From: Acidimicrobiaceae bacterium
Lineage (GTDB): Bacteria > Actinomycetota > Acidimicrobiia > Acidimicrobiales > RAAP-2
DNA: 5,124 bases
Reading direction: 5' to 3'
Assembly: GCA_003133075.1 (NCBI GenBank)
Contig: PKZN01000009.1
Span: 1-5,124, forward strand
Part shown: in pieces, positions 5,082 to 5,124 of the stretch
How the letters are laid out: each line of letters starts with the position of its first letter
Numbering within the stretch: the stretch's first letter is position 1
Notes under the pieces: model-generated
What the model saw: only the letters and a program-made list of their open reading frames with translations
Databases searched by the model: none
Told to the model about the DNA's origin: nothing
Made by a program: the position numbers and the translations under genes

Positions 5082-5124
5082 TCTTGACGTGGCTCGGTCG
5101 AGCCGCACTGTACGTCTGTTTCGC
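5078..5124 (+). CDS. ccmF: Start of cytochrome c heme lyase subunit CcmF (partial)
   Basis: Only the first 15 codons are visible, MILTWLGRAALYVCF, the beginning of a hydrophobic segment. It starts at ATG 5078 in an ATGA overlap with the ccmE stop, without a strong Shine-Dalgarno, so it is probably translated by coupling. CcmF, a large WWD-family membrane protein that ligates heme to apocytochrome c, is the usual gene after ccmE, and the N-terminus is compatible with it. The assignment rests mostly on gene order because so little is visible. Confidence 0.7.
   Translation, partial: MILTWLGRAALYVCF

Overview
This is a high-GC, gene-dense bacterial window. It carries a nearly complete System I (Ccm) cytochrome c maturation operon next to nucleotide-sugar and glycan genes. 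System I Ccm, high GC, GTG starts, tight ATGA overlaps and two apparently leaderless genes together suggest an actinobacterium outside the classical actinomycetes, for example an Acidimicrobiia-like lineage. Most actinomycetes use System II instead. This taxonomic call is inference; a Chloroflexota-like or other high-GC host cannot be excluded from sequence alone.

Left arm, minus strand (1-1418): a GT-B fold, family 4-type glycosyltransferase (GTG start at 1418) is followed 20 bp downstream by a TetR-family regulator. The regulator starts at 372 and runs off the left edge. Both genes lack a clear Shine-Dalgarno. Each has a TAnnnT -10-like hexamer (TAGCCT, TAGGCT) only 6-7 nt before its start codon, the layout of leaderless transcription. 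The regulator start also carries a perfect 12-bp palindrome, a candidate autoregulatory operator.

Divergent intergenic region (1419-1513): 95 bp separate the glycosyltransferase from gmd on the plus strand. It holds the leaderless glycosyltransferase promoter, a TTGACG -35-like box, and a strong GGAGGA ribosome binding site that fixes the gmd start at GTG 1514.

Right arm, plus strand (1514-5124): gmd (GDP-mannose 4,6-dehydratase, 320 aa) is followed after only 9 bp by ccmA, ccmB, ccmC, ccmD, ccmE and the first 15 codons of ccmF. The ccm genes overlap by 1-14 nt at every junction, so they are almost certainly co-transcribed and translationally coupled. CcmA and CcmB form the ABC transporter module, CcmC (WWD protein) with CcmD loads heme onto the chaperone CcmE, and CcmF begins the heme ligation module. 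The 31-aa ccmD is easily missed by gene callers.

No tRNA, rRNA, CRISPR array, insertion sequence or convincing intrinsic terminator was seen. I did not find evidence of a wholly new system. The points most worth a second look are the gmd-ccm linkage, the leaderless minus-strand promoters, and the palindrome at the regulator start.
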